From Chitinispirillaceae bacterium (GTDB taxonomy: Bacteria; Fibrobacterota; Chitinivibrionia; Chitinivibrionales; Chitinispirillaceae), in contig JAFGIN010000213.1 in the NCBI GenBank assembly GCA_016929595.1, positions 1 to 64,000 of the forward strand: a stretch of DNA of 64,000 nt. Direction: 5' to 3'. The notes under the pieces were generated by a model, which saw only the letters and a list, made by a program, of their open reading frames with translations, was not told the origin of the DNA and searched no databases. The number at the start of each line of letters is the position of its first letter. Position 1 is the stretch's first letter. Both the position numbers and the translations under genes were made by a program. This document shows positions 34,306-44,425 of the stretch, in pieces.

Positions 34306-37300
34306 ATGGTCACAAAGAATCAATTACTGTTGCTTTTAATGTTTTCATTTCTGCTACATGCAGATACTGACACAACCATTATCAGTAACGGCGGTCCCGG
34401 TCCGTACTGTATCAGTACCCGTTTTATCGATTCAGCCTCCATAAGGGTTCGTTTGAAAGATTCCACCCGAACCCCACCCTGGAACTGGATCAGAGACCTT
34501 AACAGTATCCTGTTCCTCTCCTCGATCGATTCCGGAATACCAATTTCAGTTTCTTTCAAAACTGATTATTATGGTCTTCCCAAAGTCTATTCGCTTTTTA
34601 GTAAGCAGTTCTATTCCCCCTCAGATACGGGGCAACTCTCATTAAAACAAAAAAAAAGACAATTTTCTCTAAGTGATGATGATCAGCTTAAAATAAGCGG
34701 CTATAAGAGCGTTGGGGTTTCGATTGGTTCTTTTGGTCAAATAAACATTGCACAGGGTCTTGATGTTCAGATTGGTGGTGAAATCCGCCCGGGTACAGAA
34801 ATCAGCGCGCATTTATCCGATGAAGGATCATCACTCGAAGGGAACACGCGGGAGATCAGTGATTTTGATATGATCTATATAAAACTCAAGGACCCCCTTT
34901 TTGATGTAACAGCTGGTGATCAGTATCTTTCCTGGCTTCCGGGAGGAATTTTAAGCGGCAGCAAAAAAATAAAAGGACTTTCGTTAAATGTTCATAAAGA
35001 ACTCTGGCATTTCGGAGCTTTTGGTGCAATGAGCGGTGGTAAATATGCCTTTGAACAACTCAGAGCTGTTACCGGCATTCAGGGACCCTACACACTGAAA
35101 GGAAATGGTGAACGGGGATTTATCTATCCGGTAAGCGGGACAGTAAAGTGCAGGCTTAACGGTGTGGTGCTCAGTGAAGGCATCGATAATGATTTTACAG
35201 TTGACTACGACCTGGGAACTGTCACCTTTACATCGAAAACAATTATTACTGATGATGATATTATTAAAATAGAATACGAATACAAACTGTTTGACTATCA
35301 GCGTGCAGTAGTGGGAGGATCAGCAGGATTTCGTACTCCGGATTCATCGATCAGTGTAGAAGGGGTGCTCTGGTCAGAGTTTGACAATAAAAACAACCCC
35401 ATAGATCTTTCCTTTTCAAACGAGGAGCTACGGATTCTTAAACAGACAGGTGACAATCCTCCGCAGGGAGGTGCTTTAAATTCGGAACCGGTTCATCCCA
35501 ATGATGTAGCTAAGGAAGATGCAATCCGACCTCTTTACAAAATACTGAAAGACAGCGAAGGCGCAAGCTATTTTGAGCACATCCGTTTTAACAGACTCAA
35601 GCCCGACAGTAATTCCGGTTTTTTCAATGTGTGGTTTTCAAGTGCAGGTGATAAAAAGGGAGAATATGAACGTACCTATTCTTCTTCTTATAAGGACTAC
35701 ATCTACTACTACACTGGCTTTGGTAAAGGGTCGTACACACCGCGCATTTCTCTTACAGCCCCAAAAAGACTGACCTCCGGTGAATTAGGAATCTGCCTGA
35801 ACTATCCGATGCTCAAAGCTGATATTGCAATTGCCGGACAGGAACACGACAAAAACCTCTTTTCATCAAAGAATGATAAAAACAATCTCAGTTCCTCAGG
35901 AAAAATCAATCTTATTGCGGGACGAAAATCATTCGACAAAAGGTCCTTGTGGTTTACCGGAAATTTCTCCGGAACGTCACGGCGCTTTGAAGGAGAACTG
36001 GTTTCGGCCTGGGACCGGTACTCACGATGGAATGACCGTACATTGACTTCAACACCAAAGCAATTGCTGTTGTGGGAAACAGGATCTGGTGTAACAATCA
36101 TTCCCGGTCTCTGGACACAGTTATTGTATGGCCAGCACCGCCAGGAGACATCGATCGCTACAGATAAACTGAATAACACAACCAGCTACACCATTAATAA
36201 ATTTCTTCAGCTTACCTATAATGGAAACTATTTCAGACATAATCCTCAAAACAGCAGTGATTATAGCCATACGCAACAGCTCACATCAAAAAGTACTTTC
36301 ACCAATCACGAAATTACCACAAGTCTTGAAGAGGAGTGGCGTGAAGATTCCCTTCACAACGGAAATGGCATGATAACCGCTGCGCTTGGCTATTCATATA
36401 CACCATGGGCTCTGAAACACCAGATCACGTTTGACAAACTCAAAAGTGGAAAAGGTGAGATTTTCTCATCAAGCGATTCCGGCTGGCAGTTTTTGTGGGA
36501 TCAGTCGCTGCAGCACACTTTTTTCTCAATCTGGAAACTTGATGCAACATCCCACTTTTATCAGCAGATACTTAATCATACCGCTAAAACAACCTCTCTT
36601 CTGATAAATATGAAAGGAGAACTTGAAACAGAATCAAAACGGTTCTCGACACAACACGCCTACCAATCAAGTTCTGAACGATCAACGTCCTACATAACTG
36701 TCCCGATTTATGCAGGAAAAGGACTTGGCACGCACATCATCGATACGTCAAAAATTCAGGGTGACACAACCGTAGACTATTTTATTCCCCACACATTGGG
36801 CGACTGGATTATCGAACGGCGTGAGGTTTCTGACCAACAATCAAATGTCAGGATGAAAAAAACACTGCTTACCCTCTCCTGGGCACTGGAACCACCCGAA
36901 AAAGTAAACGGCATCCTGGGAGATCTTCGCTGGGAAGGAAATCTTGCATGTGAAGAATATAACTCATCTGAAAAAGATAATATCTCTTCATGGTTGCCCG
37001 GTTTCAAATCACTGCAGCTGAGTTCAAAGAAGCAGTGGTCATCAGTAATACAGTACTGTGATCTGAGCTACCGCCAGGATATCGACTGGACTCACCCATC
37101 GAAGAATACCTTTACCGCAACACTTAATGCCGAGCCGTTTCTTAAACAGATGCTTTCTTACAGGGAAAGTGGTTTTGAATCAGGTCTAACATTCCGTACC
37201 ATTTCAAAAAAAAGTAAATTCACTTATAACCTGCGCTACACCTCTCTTTTCCATGATGACAGTACCTCCATCGACTATGATATGTATGATTTTGGTATGG

Positions 37301-37716
37301 AGTTTTCACAGCGGTTCGAACTCAAACACGGATTTGGTGTATATCTACAGGAGAATACCGGTATAGGGAGGGAAAAACGCCATGATGAAACGACTGTAAA
37401 GGAACCATTTAATGTATCAAAACAGTTCTATCTGCAGATTAATCCGGGTATGACATTCCGGCTCAATAATGTTGGATGGGCTGAATTTTCCTACATATTT
37501 TCACAGGTAGCGATTCCCGGAGAATACGATTACCGTATCGCCCGGGGACATCTTTCAGGCCTATCCCACGTCCTGTCTTTCACTGCAGACGTTCGTGTCG
37601 GGAAATACTTTTCGGTACGAGGAATGTACCGGGGAGAGTTCAGGAAAAACAGCACACAGAAAGCATTTGACAAAAGAGACAACATCTTCTCTATGGAGAT
37701 GAAAGCGTTTTTGTAG
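34306..37716 (+). CDS. Large outer-membrane beta-barrel-type protein
   Basis: This is a 1,136-residue exported protein with a short signal peptide (KNQLLLLLMFSFLLHA). Residues about 125-350 contain GSFGQINIAQGLDVQIGGEIRPG and FDMIYIKLKDPLFDVTAGDQYL, then GPYTLKGNGERGFIYPVSGT and LNGVVLSEGIDNDFTVDYDLGTVTFT. This chain of strands recurs in large surface/outer-membrane proteins of Fibrobacterota and related phyla. From about 470 to the end the sequence is a long series of amphipathic strands alternating aromatic and polar residues, finishing in FSMEMKAFL. A terminal Phe/Leu strand is usual for barrels inserted by BamA. The function is unknown. It lies at the end of a plus-strand stretch and is convergent with the GH15 gene. 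Confidence 0.65.
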   Translation: MVTKNQLLLLLMFSFLLHADTDTTIISNGGPGPYCISTRFIDSASIRVRLKDSTRTPPWNWIRDLNSILFLSSIDSGIPISVSFKTDYYGLPKVYSLFSKQFYSPSDTGQLSLKQKKRQFSLSDDDQLKISGYKSVGVSIGSFGQINIAQGLDVQIGGEIRPGTEISAHLSDEGSSLEGNTREISDFDMIYIKLKDPLFDVTAGDQYLSWLPGGILSGSKKIKGLSLNVHKELWHFGAFGAMSGGKYAFEQLRAVTGIQGPYTLKGNGERGFIYPVSGTVKCRLNGVVLSEGIDNDFTVDYDLGTVTFTSKTIITDDDIIKIEYEYKLFDYQRAVVGGSAGFRTPDSSISVEGVLWSEFDNKNNPIDLSFSNEELRILKQTGDNPPQGGALNSEPVHPNDVAKEDAIRPLYKILKDSEGASYFEHIRFNRLKPDSNSGFFNVWFSSAGDKKGEYERTYSSSYKDYIYYYTGFGKGSYTPRISLTAPKRLTSGELGICLNYPMLKADIAIAGQEHDKNLFSSKNDKNNLSSSGKINLIAGRKSFDKRSLWFTGNFSGTSRRFEGELVSAWDRYSRWNDRTLTSTPKQLLLWETGSGVTIIPGLWTQLLYGQHRQETSIATDKLNNTTSYTINKFLQLTYNGNYFRHNPQNSSDYSHTQQLTSKSTFTNHEITTSLEEEWREDSLHNGNGMITAALGYSYTPWALKHQITFDKLKSGKGEIFSSSDSGWQFLWDQSLQHTFFSIWKLDATSHFYQQILNHTAKTTSLLINMKGELETESKRFSTQHAYQSSSERSTSYITVPIYAGKGLGTHIIDTSKIQGDTTVDYFIPHTLGDWIIERREVSDQQSNVRMKKTLLTLSWALEPPEKVNGILGDLRWEGNLACEEYNSSEKDNISSWLPGFKSLQLSSKKQWSSVIQYCDLSYRQDIDWTHPSKNTFTATLNAEPFLKQMLSYRESGFESGLTFRTISKKSKFTYNLRYTSLFHDDSTSIDYDMYDFGMEFSQRFELKHGFGVYLQENTGIGREKRHDETTVKEPFNVSKQFYLQINPGMTFRLNNVGWAEFSYIFSQVAIPGEYDYRIARGHLSGLSHVLSFTADVRVGKYFSVRGMYRGEFRKNSTQKAFDKRDNIFSMEMKAFL

Positions 37717-37767
37717 CAGTCTGGATTTTGCTTGGACTGTAGCGGCAAGACCCATTTTTTGGTGTTG

Positions 37768-37799
37768 GACCGATTATCTCCCCGCAGCTAGGGTTTATA
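37768..37799. repeat. Imperfect direct repeat, left copy
   Basis: The core CTCCCCGCAGCTAGGGTT resembles CTCCCCGGCAGCTACGGTT near 47,820. The pair flanks the trehalose operon and the membrane-protein gene. Confidence 0.3.
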
Positions 37800-37903
37800 C
37801 CTCGACAGGCTCGGCGCATCGCCTATCAGAGCTATTACAGGTACAATTTAACTTGAAAATCGAGTCGTAGCTGCAATCTCCAAGGTAGTAGATTTGACCC
37901 ATT

Positions 37904-39694
37904 TCAAACGTCCACCACCAGTTTCTCTTCTGCCACCTCTTGTCCGCTAAGAAGTACCGCTGTGTTTATCAATGCCAGATGGCTGTAACCCTGCGGAAAG
38001 TTTCCTGTCAATTCTTTTGTTTCAAAATTAATACCTTCACTGTATAATCCAAGATGGTTGCTGTATTTGAGTACCTGGTCGAAAAGCTGCTGTGCAAGCT
38101 CATGCTCTCCGACTTTGTTCAAACTGTCAATCATCCAGAACGTACAAATAGTAAACGATGTGCCGGGCAATCCAAAATCGTCTTCATTACGGTAGCGATA
38201 CAGAAGGCCATTGCGGCATAGACTCTCGTATGTTTTAAGAACGGTCATTTTGTATTTCGGATCGTCTGCTTCTAAAAAGCCATATTGCTCCATCAGCAAA
38301 TTTGCAGCATCTAAGTATTGGCTCCCATAAAATTGCGTAAATGCACTCAGCTCAGAATTCCAGCCTTTTTCAAGGATTTCATTTTTAATTACATCTCTAA
38401 GCCTTATCCATTGTACGGCATAACTTTTCATCCCGAAAACATCCGCGATTTTCACCGCTCTGTCTGCAGCTACCCAGCACAATACTTTAGAGAATACGAA
38501 ATGTTCTTTCATACTGCGATATTCCCAGATTCCCTTATCCGGAAGCGCCCAGTTTTTTTCCACAACCCTCATGAGAGTTCTTACAATCGTCCAGATATCT
38601 TCTGAATTGACATCAGAAGAATGAAAGATATTGAAGCTTTTGTACAAAACATCGAGGAGAACCCCATAAATATCATTTTGTTTTTGTTTAAATGCAGAAT
38701 TTCCTATTCTGACCGGCTTTGATTGCTTATAACCGCTTAAATGACCCAGTATTTTCTCGGTTAGTTCGGTTTGTCCATTTATTCCATACATTATCTGCAC
38801 TTTATTATGTTTGTAAGGGATAACATTTACAATAAAGTCAAGATATCGTTTTGCTGCGTTATAGTGGCCGAGTGATGTTAACGTATCGATAATCATCGAT
38901 GCATCACGAACCCAGCAGAATCGATAATCCCAATTTCGCACTTCTCCTGCTTTTTCGGGCAGTGATGTTGTAACAGCAGCCAGAATCGCACCAGATTTCT
39001 GATAGGCAAGTAATTTCAATGCCAGAGCAGATCGCGAAATGACATCGTTGTATTTTGCGAATTTTTTTGTTCGTGAACTCCAATCAAGCCAGTAGTCTTT
39101 TGTCCGGGACATTTCAAAATGAGCGGTCTCAAGATCAGGTTTGTTGATTTTCTGATTGTAACTTATCCAGAAATAGCAATCATCACTCAATGTAATCTTA
39201 TTTTTCTGTTCTATAAGTGACAGATCGATATTGGAATACAAATACACTGATTCATAGGGTCCCTTTTTTGTATAATTTTTAAGATAAAGATCAGTACGCA
39301 TTGAAAATGTTCTGGTTGCAGCATAACAGAGTTGAGGATCATAATTGATTGTTACTACAGGAGTACCCTTCAATACCTTAACGTATCTGATGATATCAGG
39401 TGGGCAATGATAAGTTTCACGACTAGTTTTATAACGAGGCATGAAATCATAGATTTCCAGCTCAGAGGAACTACATTCGAACTTTGTAACAAGAATATTG
39501 GTATCTTTCATGTAGTATTGATTTGTTTTTTCAAGCCCGTCAGGATCAATTGAAAAGGAACCCCCTTTTTCCGTATCAAGAATTTTGGCAAACACAGAAA
39601 ATGAGTCGTAATCCGGCAGGCAAGCCCATTCGATTTCACCTTTTATAGAAACAAGTGCAGCACTCCTGCAATTACCGATTAATCCATAATGCAT
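37904..39694 (-). CDS. GH15-family glycoside hydrolase (glucoamylase/trehalase-like)
   Basis: This 596-residue protein begins GLIGNCRSAALVSIKGEIEWACLPDYDS, the N-terminal signature of bacterial GH15 enzymes. Next is EVRNWDYRFCWVRDAS, the substrate-binding region. DKGIWEYR follows, with E391 as the likely general acid. Near the end is ELTGNFPQGYSHLALI. GH15 enzymes release glucose from alpha-1,4-glucans or split trehalose. There is no signal peptide, so it is cytoplasmic. It lies 111 bp downstream of treY on the same strand, and the operon context favours a role in turning over glycogen or trehalose. The usual SEE before the second catalytic region reads SEG here, so activity should be tested. 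AGGGA precedes the ATG. Confidence 0.85.
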   Translation of the reverse strand: MHYGLIGNCRSAALVSIKGEIEWACLPDYDSFSVFAKILDTEKGGSFSIDPDGLEKTNQYYMKDTNILVTKFECSSSELEIYDFMPRYKTSRETYHCPPDIIRYVKVLKGTPVVTINYDPQLCYAATRTFSMRTDLYLKNYTKKGPYESVYLYSNIDLSLIEQKNKITLSDDCYFWISYNQKINKPDLETAHFEMSRTKDYWLDWSSRTKKFAKYNDVISRSALALKLLAYQKSGAILAAVTTSLPEKAGEVRNWDYRFCWVRDASMIIDTLTSLGHYNAAKRYLDFIVNVIPYKHNKVQIMYGINGQTELTEKILGHLSGYKQSKPVRIGNSAFKQKQNDIYGVLLDVLYKSFNIFHSSDVNSEDIWTIVRTLMRVVEKNWALPDKGIWEYRSMKEHFVFSKVLCWVAADRAVKIADVFGMKSYAVQWIRLRDVIKNEILEKGWNSELSAFTQFYGSQYLDAANLLMEQYGFLEADDPKYKMTVLKTYESLCRNGLLYRYRNEDDFGLPGTSFTICTFWMIDSLNKVGEHELAQQLFDQVLKYSNHLGLYSEGINFETKELTGNFPQGYSHLALINTAVLLSGQEVAEEKLVVDV

Positions 39695-39805
39695 AAAAGA
39701 AATCCCTGTAATGATATGAAAAGTAATTTCTGATTCTACTGTGCTATAGTTACTTACCCGATCGTTGAGCCGTTGATGCTATTTCGGTATTCCAACACAA
39801 TAATA

Positions 39806-42568
39806 TTAATTAGTAACAATTAAAACAGCAAATGGATACGTTTCAAAGATATCGCCAACCAAAGTACTATCAGAAACGACATGTTCTTTACTTGTAAAAT
39901 AATTTCTCATAATCGATTCCTTAAACATATTCGGAAAACAGATTCTGGTATCCTGCCATATAAGACGCCCTGTTGGCAGTTGCCCGGCCTTTGACACATC
40001 TGTTGTAAACCTTGCAATTACAATGATAATTGTCTGTCCGTTAAAGCTCCTTACAAAACCAACAATTTTACTTTTATAGACTCCTTTAACTGTAAGCGGT
40101 TGGTAACTGCCATACCTGAACAGGTCCCTGTATTGACTGCGACAATCAAGACAGCGTTTGGTCAAAAAAGCTTTATTATTTTCATTATAATAATCGGTAA
40201 GGAGGCTATCCAGCCCTGTTGTCTGCCCATTTTCAAGGCAGGCCATTCTCTTTTTATAATCAACAGGTCGTCGGTTATCCGGATCGACAAGACTGAAATC
40301 CCAGAATTCAGTGCCTTGATAGAAATCCGGTAATCCCGGTAAAGTCACTTTAAGAATAACTTGTGAAAGTGAATTGAGTATACCGTGCCAGGTTATCTTT
40401 TTGCAGAATATGCGAAGTGAATCAAGGAACAGAGGACTTTTTTCATTATCCAGAACAGCATCAACAAACCCGATAACATTTTTTTCATATACTTCATCCG
40501 GCTTTATCCAGGCTGTATGTACTTTCGCTTCACGAATCGCTTTGAGCATATACTCCTTCACACGATTTTTATAAACATTGTCAATATCCGCATTGACCGG
40601 AAAAGTCCCGGTCAGAGTCTGATACAAAAGATATTCATCATTGCTGTCCGGTTGTGGTTTCCCATTATGTTTTATGATATGTGGCGTATTGTATTTCCTC
40701 CACAAAGTAACTTGTTTTGCCCATTCGGCTGGAATTTCGGAAAGCACCTGCAATCGTGCTCTTGTATCTTCGCCTCGTTTTGTATCATGGGTAGCCGTTG
40801 CATTCATAGCGAATGGATGAAGTGAGCGGCGCTTGCTTATGAACAGGTGAAAATCAGTGGCGGTTATTCCGAAATGAAGCGGCCACCCTCCGACTTCATT
40901 CAGTGCGACATGTCGATTGTAAATATAAAAAACCGTATCCTCGAACCCCTTTGCCATCAGAGGCCCGGTAAACTGCTGAAAACGCATCACAGCTTTTTTC
41001 CACTCATCATCAAACCGTTTCTCGAGATCCGAACCACCCTGCATCATCAGAAAGCGTTCGATAAACATAAATACCGATTCCTGTTCCGGCATTGTTTCCC
41101 GTGCACAGGAAAGGGCTTTCGTGATATATACGGCATCATGATTGTTAAATGTTACCGGAGTGATGTACGTTCGATATACAGGGAAATGAACAAGAACTTC
41201 AACAAGAGCTCTACGAAGCGCATAGAGTGTAATATCTCTACCCATTAAATCAATGTCTGAAATTCTTAGAATAAGGTTCGCAAGATTATCGATATCGCCC
41301 GCCATATGTTTACCGATAATCAATCTTTTTTTCTGTTGCAGAAGGTCCTGAACATCATGACGGGTATGAGTAACCTTCTCATAGAAATTGGTGAATTTTT
41401 TTTCAGATCTGGTATCGCAATAAAGATATCCAAGGTGATTAAGAAAATCGTAACCGGTCGTACCCTGTACTGGCCAGTGTGACGGGAGCATTTCATGTTT
41501 GTCGAGTATTTTTTCGACAACAATGAAACAGTCAGGAACCCTTGATCTCAATTGTTCAAGATAGGCGAATGGATTGAAAAGGCCATCGATATGATCTATC
41601 CTGAGTCCATTTATCAAATTCTTTTTTACAAAATCCAAAATTAATGAATGCGTCAGTTCAAAGGTCTGTTCATTCTCCGGTTTTATACATATAAGATCAC
41701 TGACAGTAAAAAATCTCCGGTAATTCAGCTCTTCTGTCGCAATCTTCCAATAGGCAAGTCTGAAATTCTGCTGTTGCATAAGTTTATCAAAACAATTGTT
41801 ACCGTAAGCATTCCCCGTCTGAAATGTATCGATACGATTATCTATTATTACTTGTATCTCTGAATCTTTTGTATATAAATCATAAATTGTTTCACGCATA
41901 TGTGCATGCACAGCAACGGCCGGGGGACTGACACCACTATTGAGACCATTTAATGCATTTATGAGGTTTCTATTCCAACTACCAGGATATGATGAGTCTG
42001 TGCCTTCCGGAGAATCACCCAATACTGTCCTGTATGAGAAAGGCGATAAGGGATATCGTTGATCATAATATGCGACCCATAGTCGTTTGAACTCATATAC
42101 CAGTTTAAGATCACCATCAGCAATACATTGTCCGTAAGGTTTTCCCAGAAATGGCGCAAGCAGCCGATTACGCATACTTTCATACTGATGATTCCAGGTA
42201 ATATCAAAAAAATCGGCATATTTTGACGATATACCATATTCCAGAACATCGACTAAATAGGGATTCTGATGGGAATAGGCCATATGATTTGGTACAATAT
42301 CCTGAATCCAGCCCATATTTTGTTTTTTGACAAAATTCAATAATTTTTCAAACTCTTCGATCGTTCCAAGTTCAGGATTAATTTCGTTGTGATCACAGAC
42401 ATCATACCCATGGGTGCTTCCCCTCCGGGAACGGGTCACAGGAGAAGCATAAATATGACTGATACCGAGCTTGCGCAAATACGTCACAATCTCAAATACA
42501 TCTCTGAAACCGAATTGAGGCGTAAACTGGATCCGGTACGTAGCATCCGGTACAATTGTCGCTTTCAT
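39806..42568 (-). CDS. treY: Maltooligosyl trehalose synthase
   Basis: This 920-residue GH13 enzyme turns the reducing-end glucose of a maltooligosaccharide into an alpha,alpha-1,1 (trehalose) unit by an intramolecular move. It begins VPDATYRIQFTPQFGFRDVFEIVTYLRKLGISHIYASPV, given here in part. Visible GH13 motifs are GLRIDHIDGL (nucleophile D325), the acid VEKIL, and ATHDTKRGED near 600. TDFYQGTEFW-like DFYQGTEFWDFSLVDPDNRRPVDY is the TreY-specific C-terminal block. The typical length is 700-950. GAAAGG precedes the ATG. It lies 24 bp after the treZ stop, the third gene of treX-treZ-treY. It is cytoplasmic. The product is cut by TreZ to give free trehalose. Confidence 0.95.
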   Translation of the reverse strand: MKATIVPDATYRIQFTPQFGFRDVFEIVTYLRKLGISHIYASPVTRSRRGSTHGYDVCDHNEINPELGTIEEFEKLLNFVKKQNMGWIQDIVPNHMAYSHQNPYLVDVLEYGISSKYADFFDITWNHQYESMRNRLLAPFLGKPYGQCIADGDLKLVYEFKRLWVAYYDQRYPLSPFSYRTVLGDSPEGTDSSYPGSWNRNLINALNGLNSGVSPPAVAVHAHMRETIYDLYTKDSEIQVIIDNRIDTFQTGNAYGNNCFDKLMQQQNFRLAYWKIATEELNYRRFFTVSDLICIKPENEQTFELTHSLILDFVKKNLINGLRIDHIDGLFNPFAYLEQLRSRVPDCFIVVEKILDKHEMLPSHWPVQGTTGYDFLNHLGYLYCDTRSEKKFTNFYEKVTHTRHDVQDLLQQKKRLIIGKHMAGDIDNLANLILRISDIDLMGRDITLYALRRALVEVLVHFPVYRTYITPVTFNNHDAVYITKALSCARETMPEQESVFMFIERFLMMQGGSDLEKRFDDEWKKAVMRFQQFTGPLMAKGFEDTVFYIYNRHVALNEVGGWPLHFGITATDFHLFISKRRSLHPFAMNATATHDTKRGEDTRARLQVLSEIPAEWAKQVTLWRKYNTPHIIKHNGKPQPDSNDEYLLYQTLTGTFPVNADIDNVYKNRVKEYMLKAIREAKVHTAWIKPDEVYEKNVIGFVDAVLDNEKSPLFLDSLRIFCKKITWHGILNSLSQVILKVTLPGLPDFYQGTEFWDFSLVDPDNRRPVDYKKRMACLENGQTTGLDSLLTDYYNENNKAFLTKRCLDCRSQYRDLFRYGSYQPLTVKGVYKSKIVGFVRSFNGQTIIIVIARFTTDVSKAGQLPTGRLIWQDTRICFPNMFKESIMRNYFTSKEHVVSDSTLVGDIFETYPFAVLIVTN

Positions 42569-42592
42569 TTTAAAAAACCTTTCAATTGATTT

Positions 42593-44425
42593 TTATACCT
42601 GCGGAGATTTCAGTTCGTATACAACAAAACCGTATTGTGCAATGTTTAGGATGGTTTCTCCGGTTTCAATTACAACCTGCACTTTGTTTTCATCACAACT
42701 TGTTACCACCTCTGAATCCAGCTTTTTTATCCAGGTTCCGGGCAGACCAAATTCGATTGAAGAACAGTTTTTTCCCAGATTGAAAAAGCATGCAACGTGA
42801 TTGGAACCATATTTATAATGAATTAAAATACATTCGGTTCCTGCATTTCGACTGATACTAATTTGATCACGTCTGCAGGAACGCAATGCAGGCATTTCCC
42901 TTCGAATCTTTATCAACGATTGGTATAACAAAAACATTGCGGAACCCTTTTTACTTCCTCGTTTGCTCCAGTCAATTTTTGATTTGTTAAATGTTTCAAT
43001 TGAAAATGGATCCAGCGGTTTACCTATATCTTGGAAATCGGCAAATTCGTTTGTGCGACCTTTGCGTACAGCATCTTTCAATCCTTCATCTGAATGATCT
43101 GCAAAATAAAGGAAAGGGTTCTCTTCTGCGTGTTCTTCACCCATGAACAATAGTGGGATAAATGGTGAAAGGATTACCAGAGCTGCAGCAAGTCGGGCAC
43201 GCTCGATATCGGTAATTGACAGGAGCCGTTCACCAAGCATCCGGTTTCCGATCTGATCATGATTTTGAGAACATACAACAAACTTATCAGTATTAAATGA
43301 CGAAACATCATTCCCATGCGTTCTTTTGCGATGAATTGAGTATTGCCCACTATAACAGAAATTTGAGGTAAGAACACGAATAAGATGATCGACATTACCA
43401 AAATCAAAATAGTACCCACGACATTCTCCGGTAAGAACCGAGTGAAGCGAATGGTGAAAATCATCATTCCATTGAGCATGAAGACCGAAGCCCCCGCAAT
43501 CTCTTTTGTTTAATATACGGGAATCATTTAAATCACTTTCAGCGATAAGATATCTTTGTTGCTCAGACTGATTAAATTCTGTGTCAATTACCTTTGAAAG
43601 GCGCTGAAGGAAAGGACGGGCACCCATATCGCAAATCGCATGCACAGCATCCAGTCTCAATGCATCGATATTGAACAGTTTCATCCAGTAAAGTGCATTT
43701 TCTATAAAATAATCACTTACATGATCACTATAGGGACCGTCATAATTAAGGCTTTCTCCCCAGGGTGTTTTGTACCTGTCGGTAAAATATGGTCCAAAAT
43801 CACGGAGGTAATTCCCTTCAGGGCCTAAATGATTATATACAACATCAAGTATAACGGCGATGTTCCAGCGATGGCATTCATTGACAAACATTTTCAATTC
43901 ATTTACACCGCCATAAGAATCCTGAACAGCAAACGGGTACACGCCATCATATCCCCAGTTCATTGTACCAGGGAACTGTGCAACCGGCATGATCTCGATA
44001 GCAGTTATACCTAAAGATGCGAGGAAAGGAATTTTTTCAATAGCAGCTGCGAACGTACCTTCTTCTGTATAAGTACCTATATGCAGTTCATAGATAATGT
44101 AATCTTTTAATTCCGGTAATCGTGTGGTGCATCTGTTCCAAAGGAAATTGCCATGATCGACTACCATCGATGGGCCGTGCACCCCATCAGGCTGTGACTG
44201 TGAAGCGGGATCGGGACGGGTCAAATTATCATCCAGTAGATACAAGTAACGGGTTCCTCCTGAAATTCCATTTACTGTAGCAGTCCAGTATCCCTCACTG
44301 TCGCATTCCATCGGGACCACCTCCTTTGTGGAATTAAAGATCTGCACCGACACTTTTTTTTTCAAAGGCGCCCAGACCCTGAACGAACACGATTTACCAT
44401 CTGTAATGGCACCAATCCAGCTCAT
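42593..44425 (-). CDS. treZ: Malto-oligosyltrehalose trehalohydrolase
   Basis: This 610-residue GH13 enzyme cuts maltooligosyl trehalose, freeing trehalose and leaving a shorter glucan for TreY. It has an N-terminal CBM48-like domain (CSFRVWAPLKKKVSVQI), then the barrel. Catalytic residues seen are nucleophile D259 in RLDAVHAICD, acid E296 in LIAESDLND, and D390 in SQNHDQIGNR. Near the C-terminus LLFMGEEHAEENPF is a TreZ hallmark. Its ATG overlaps the treX stop in ATGA, so the two are translationally coupled, and treY follows 24 bp later. The typical length is 550-610, so it is complete. It acts in the cytoplasm. Confidence 0.95.
   Translation of the reverse strand: MSWIGAITDGKSCSFRVWAPLKKKVSVQIFNSTKEVVPMECDSEGYWTATVNGISGGTRYLYLLDDNLTRPDPASQSQPDGVHGPSMVVDHGNFLWNRCTTRLPELKDYIIYELHIGTYTEEGTFAAAIEKIPFLASLGITAIEIMPVAQFPGTMNWGYDGVYPFAVQDSYGGVNELKMFVNECHRWNIAVILDVVYNHLGPEGNYLRDFGPYFTDRYKTPWGESLNYDGPYSDHVSDYFIENALYWMKLFNIDALRLDAVHAICDMGARPFLQRLSKVIDTEFNQSEQQRYLIAESDLNDSRILNKRDCGGFGLHAQWNDDFHHSLHSVLTGECRGYYFDFGNVDHLIRVLTSNFCYSGQYSIHRKRTHGNDVSSFNTDKFVVCSQNHDQIGNRMLGERLLSITDIERARLAAALVILSPFIPLLFMGEEHAEENPFLYFADHSDEGLKDAVRKGRTNEFADFQDIGKPLDPFSIETFNKSKIDWSKRGSKKGSAMFLLYQSLIKIRREMPALRSCRRDQISISRNAGTECILIHYKYGSNHVACFFNLGKNCSSIEFGLPGTWIKKLDSEVVTSCDENKVQVVIETGETILNIAQYGFVVYELKSPQV

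Noticed and set aside
41648-41863. 71-codon plus-strand frame inside treY
   Set aside because: Shadow of treY on the opposite strand.
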